Assembly: GCF_016918075.2 (NCBI RefSeq)
Contig: NZ_JAERPS020000001.1
Location: 868,001-932,000, forward strand
From: Rheinheimera maricola
Lineage (GTDB): Bacteria; Pseudomonadota; Gammaproteobacteria; Enterobacterales; Alteromonadaceae
Direction of reading: 5' to 3'
DNA: 64,000 nt
Below the pieces are notes generated by a model. It was given only the letters and a program-made list of their open reading frames with translations, searched no databases and was not told the origin of the DNA. How positions within the stretch are numbered: the stretch's first letter is position 1; each line of letters starts with the position of its first letter. The position numbers and the translations under genes are program-made. Below are positions 61,319 through 64,000 of this stretch, piece by piece.

Positions 61319-61822
61319 ATGTACATCAGCTTAACGCAGTTAGCCGCCCGCCCTGGTGCACAGGAACTTGCCCAAGTGGCCACACCGGCGCAATCGCGGG
61401 TAGTGAATACCGATTTAATGCTGGCCACGCTAAACGGTGCAGACCGCAGCGCCTGGCCTGCTGATGAAATCGCTGTTGCTGATGCAGCCCTGGCGCGCAT
61501 TAACGACGCCATTGCTGATGCCGTAGCGATGATAGACGGCTTTCTTGGCCGCCGTGGTTACCTGCCGCTTAACCCGGTACCGGGCATTGTTACCACCTGG
61601 TGCCGGGCTATTACCCGGTACTTTTTGCACCAGGACAGATTAAAGGCCGACGACAAAGACACCATTACGCGCGACTACAAAGACGCGCAGCGGTTATTGC
61701 AGTTGACGGCCGAAGGCAAGTTTAGCCTGGGCGGCGATGATGCGGTGGTTACCACGGGTGCCGGTGAGCCGGAGTTTACCCAGGGTAGCACGACGTTTCG
61801 TGACGCGTTAAAGGATTACTGA
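61319..61822 (+). CDS. DUF1320 head-tail connector (Mu gp36-like)
   Basis: 167 residues. LARINDAIADAVAMIDGFLGRRGYLPLNPVP and WCRAITRYFLHQDRL, cited by their limits, are the DUF1320 pattern of head-completion proteins. A short tail ends in FRDALKDY. Overlaps the next start by one base. Confidence 0.87.
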   Translation: MYISLTQLAARPGAQELAQVATPAQSRVVNTDLMLATLNGADRSAWPADEIAVADAALARINDAIADAVAMIDGFLGRRGYLPLNPVPGIVTTWCRAITRYFLHQDRLKADDKDTITRDYKDAQRLLQLTAEGKFSLGGDDAVVTTGAGEPEFTQGSTTFRDALKDY

Positions 61823-62247
61823 TGCTGGATACCACTCTGATAGAACAACGCTTGCGCGATGCGGTGCCCATGTATCAAACGGTAGAGGGGGCAGCAGATT
61901 ACGCAGCAGTGCGGTCGCTAAGCGATTTTCGTACGCCTAGCGCGTATGTGGTGCTGGCAGAAGAACGTGGCAGCCAGGATAAAACCGCGCGTGATGTGCA
62001 ACAAGCGACCGCCGTGTTTGGCGTAATTACCGCCGTGCGTAACTACCGCAGTGGCAACGGCGAGCAGCAACTGGATGACGCAAGAACCCTGGTTAAAGCA
62101 GCGCGTGCTGCGCTGGTTGGCTGGGGCCCGCAAAGCCGCGAGTTTTTCGCCTGTGCTTGGGTGCAAGGCGATGTAATGGACTACGACGAAAACACCCTGC
62201 TTTGGATTGATGTGTTTGAAACCACTTACTTTGTAAACGGAGCCTGA
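61822..62247 (+). CDS. Gp37-like phage protein (tail terminator position)
   Basis: 141 residues, alpha/beta. TPSAYVVLAEERG, FGVITAVRNYR and a C-terminal WIDVFETTYFVNGA correspond to the Gp37/DUF1834-like family that follows gp36 in transposable phages and takes the tail-terminator place. Assignment by position and pattern. Confidence 0.75.
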   Translation: MLDTTLIEQRLRDAVPMYQTVEGAADYAAVRSLSDFRTPSAYVVLAEERGSQDKTARDVQQATAVFGVITAVRNYRSGNGEQQLDDARTLVKAARAALVGWGPQSREFFACAWVQGDVMDYDENTLLWIDVFETTYFVNGA

Positions 62248-62249
62248 AA

Positions 62250-62420
62250 ATGACCAAGAGAACTGAACAGGCAGAGGCCAGCGCCGCTGCTGTAACAGAA
62301 ACCCGCGTAACAACTGAGCCGAAAAAAACGGCACCGGTTGTTAAAACTGACAACAGCAAGAATGGGCACCTGGCGGCACGCCGCGCGGCCCGTGCTAAAG
62401 CGCACCAGGAGAAAAACTAA
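62250..62420 (+). CDS. Small basic protein, 56 residues
   Basis: ATG at 62250, two bases after the Gp37-like stop, and a TAA that shares its last base with the tail tube start (TAATG), so it lies snugly in the operon. The product is polar and basic, Ala/Lys/Arg-rich, ending RRAARAKAHQEKN, with no hydrophobic segment. Similar tiny genes are common before tail tube genes. Function unknown. Confidence 0.6.
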   Translation: MTKRTEQAEASAAAVTETRVTTEPKKTAPVVKTDNSKNGHLAARRAARAKAHQEKN

Positions 62421-63361
62421 TGGGCGAGCGTATTTTTGAACAAGATACCTGCGTACTTGCAGCCGTTGAAACCACTTATGGTACCGACGCTGCCCCCACG
62501 GCTGCGGCTAATGCTATGCGTGTTAAAGCTGACATGACGCTGTTAGACGGCGACCAGGAAGCGCTGGAGTTTGATGCCGGGCGCGGTGGTAGCAAAGGCA
62601 GCATTCAGCGCAACAAGCGTATTACCGGCACCTTAACGGCCTATGTGGCTGGCAGTGGCGCAGTAGATACGCCGCCGGCCATTGCACCACTGCTGCAAGC
62701 TGCAGGGTTAAAAGCCACGATCACCGCCGCTGAAAAAGTGGTGTACACGCCGGTATCAACCGACCATGACAGCGCAACGCTGCATGTTTACCGCGGCAAA
62801 ATTAAACACCCTATTGTGGGCGCCCGCTGCAATATGGAAGTAAACCTGGGCACCAGTGCGTTGCCGAAATTTACTTTCAATAACCTGATTGGCTTGTTTG
62901 TTGACCCAACCCAGGCCGGTGCATTCCAGAACTGTGATTATTCTGCGTTTACTACGCCGATGAAAACCGATCCGGTATCTATTACCACCATGCAGTTGTT
63001 TGGCCAGAACGTGAATATGTCTGATTTAGTATTCCGCCTGGGCAACAACGTGGTGTACCGCAGTGTTACCAATGACGAAAGCGTGCAGATTGTTGCGCGG
63101 ATGCCACAAGTTGAGATCACCTTTGAAGAGCCGCTACTGGCAGACTTTAACTGGTGGGAAAAGCTTTCAACGTTCGGCGCCCTGGCGTACCAGATTGGCC
63201 AGGACGTGGTGGATGCTGGCCATATCTTTGAGCTGGCTGTCCCCAACCTGCAGCTGAACAGCATTACCCCCACGATAGTGGATGGCATTAGCCATTTACG
63301 TTGTGTGTTGGATGTGGTGCCAACTGAACGTGATAACGACTTTGAAATTACGTTCCGCTGA
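62420..63361 (+). CDS. Tail tube protein (long-tailed, siphovirus-like)
   Basis: 313 residues. ETTYGTDAAPTAAANAMRVKAD, the typical N-terminal of this tail tube group, then repeated beta strands (ITGTLTAYVAGSG, PQVEITFEEPL, HLRCVLDVVPTERDNDFEITF). It polymerises into the tail tube. The stop codon (63359-63361) lies inside the stem of the RNA element described next. No sheath gene precedes it, which fits a non-contractile tail. Confidence 0.85.
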   Translation: MGERIFEQDTCVLAAVETTYGTDAAPTAAANAMRVKADMTLLDGDQEALEFDAGRGGSKGSIQRNKRITGTLTAYVAGSGAVDTPPAIAPLLQAAGLKATITAAEKVVYTPVSTDHDSATLHVYRGKIKHPIVGARCNMEVNLGTSALPKFTFNNLIGLFVDPTQAGAFQNCDYSAFTTPMKTDPVSITTMQLFGQNVNMSDLVFRLGNNVVYRSVTNDESVQIVARMPQVEITFEEPLLADFNWWEKLSTFGALAYQIGQDVVDAGHIFELAVPNLQLNSITPTIVDGISHLRCVLDVVPTERDNDFEITFR

Positions 63362-63369
63362 CAGTGATA

Positions 63370-63427
<58 letters not shown>

Positions 63428-63500
63428 TGAGTTAGCAGCAATACCGTGTTTCATTCCGGCAAGGATGCCGCCACCCTTTTTTGAAAGAGAGTTTTACATT

Positions 63501-63929
63501 ATGAAAATTAAAGCGTCCGCTCTGGCGGCAAAGTTGTTTAAAGCCCAGGTTGCTGTGGTATTCCCAACCGACGAGTTAAATAAAGACGGTGAAACCGTTT
63601 ATGCCACAGCCCGGTTTATTGGCCATTTCCGTGCGGTACCGGTAAGCGATGCCCAGGCTGACATGGACAAGTTAAAAGAGCTGCGCAATAGCGGTGATCA
63701 CGTTGGCATGATTGGTGTTGAAGCCAAGCGCCTGGAACAGTGCTTTGTGGGTTTTGAGCCATTACCAGGGCAGGATTTTCCGGTGACCGACGACAACGAC
63801 CAGCCGCTGGCTAACACCCCTGAAAACATCAAGGTGTTGTTAAACAGCCGCGAAGTGCGCGATGCCGTGCGCAAAACCTTTGAAGCCGCACGTAGCGCGG
63901 ATGTACTGGAAAAAAACTTACAGAAGTAG
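63501..63929 (+). CDS. Tail assembly chaperone (lambda gpG-like), short form
   Basis: 142 residues from the ATG at 63501 (MKIKASALAAKLFKAQ) with AGAGAG upstream; a longer open frame from 63465 overlaps the leader. The ATARFIGHFRAVPVSDAQADMDKL segment and the NSREVRDAVRKTFEAARS end match small tail chaperones. Its last codons contain an A-AAA-AAC slippery site, from which a longer G-T form can be made. It guides tail tape-measure assembly. Confidence 0.82.
   Translation: MKIKASALAAKLFKAQVAVVFPTDELNKDGETVYATARFIGHFRAVPVSDAQADMDKLKELRNSGDHVGMIGVEAKRLEQCFVGFEPLPGQDFPVTDDNDQPLANTPENIKVLLNSREVRDAVRKTFEAARSADVLEKNLQK
63911..63917 (+). other. Programmed -1 frameshift site (A AAA AAC)
   Basis: The heptamer A AAA AAC is in the exact frame X-XXY-YYZ of the chaperone gene (GAA AAA AAC), ten bases before its TAG. 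A possible downstream hairpin pairs GCTGGC (63941-63946) with GCCAGC (63963-63968). Confidence 0.82.
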
Positions 63930-64000
63930 CGCAGTGGTGGGCTGGCGGTAGCGCCAAAAACGGCCAGCGCTGTGCAGAAGCACTGCAGGCCGCCGGCGCG
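63917..64000 (+). CDS. -1 frame extension of the tail chaperone (G-T form), cut by the window end
   Basis: After a -1 slip the frame reads LTEVAQWWAGGSAKNG and continues open for 28 codons to the window end with no stop. This is the T part of the G-T chaperone, which normally binds the tail tube. It has no start codon of its own near the slip site. Confidence 0.7.

Overview
The window looks like the chromosome of a gammaproteobacterium of the Alteromonadales/Chromatiaceae type (Rheinheimera or Alishewanella-like). This is an inference from the gene set: a 180-kDa-class NAD-glutamate dehydrogenase, pyrD followed by zapC, SelO, a large TonB receptor and a GH20 chitin-type enzyme. It has two halves: ordinary chromosome (1 to about 36470) and a Mu-like transposable prophage (about 36470 to past the right edge).

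Chromosomal half. 1-6516 is a DUF1302 / DUF1329 / YCF48-like propeller / MMPL-RND set that reads as one envelope export or lipid-trafficking unit. 6745-14561 holds housekeeping genes: NAD-dependent glutamate dehydrogenase, pyrD, zapC and a SAM methyltransferase. 14558-26812 is a catabolic island: a DSD1-like PLP enzyme, an RpiR regulator, RidA, a sodium:solute symporter, an M81/MlrC-type enzyme, a GH20 hexosaminidase fused to an SMP-30/NHL propeller, and a TonB-dependent receptor. Its two divergent promoter regions share a 28-bp dyad (TACTTT-N16-AAAGTA), which suggests one RpiR regulon. 26886-29759 carries a zincin-like protein, a YgjV-like membrane protein and SelO on the minus strand. 29965-33062 is a solute-binding protein translationally coupled to a sensor kinase that has Arg in place of the phospho-acceptor His. 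33212-36469 holds a small orphan gene, a lipoprotein and a subtilisin-like protease.

Prophage. The early operon reads leftward: Ner-like regulator, small genes, DUF3102, Mu A transposase, Mu B ATPase, DUF3164, DUF2786, a phage HU, GemA and Mor. The repressor reads rightward from a control region in which an 18-bp palindrome fills the spacer of a leftward TTGACA promoter. A three-gene membrane/repeat-peptide cassette on the minus strand and a zinc-ribbon protein follow. The late genes read rightward: holin-like protein, transglycosylase, nested Rz/Rz1 spanins, terminase, portal, F-type head protein with a nuclease-fold tail, gpG-like protein, protease with internal scaffold start, cement protein, capsid, an Acb2-type anti-CBASS protein, connectors, tail tube and a frameshifting tail chaperone. 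An identical 21-bp element precedes both the lysis operon and the protease gene, the positions of Mu's Plys and PI late promoters.

The most striking item lies between the tail tube and tail chaperone genes. A 58-nt stretch (63370-63427) is a near copy of the 23S rRNA GTPase-associated centre, the L11-binding domain (E. coli 1051-1108). Paired positions change together, but the functional loop tip (1067/1068) differs. It sits directly upstream of a gene with a classic A-AAA-AAC -1 frameshift site. No tRNA gene, complete rRNA gene, CRISPR array or insertion sequence was recognised.
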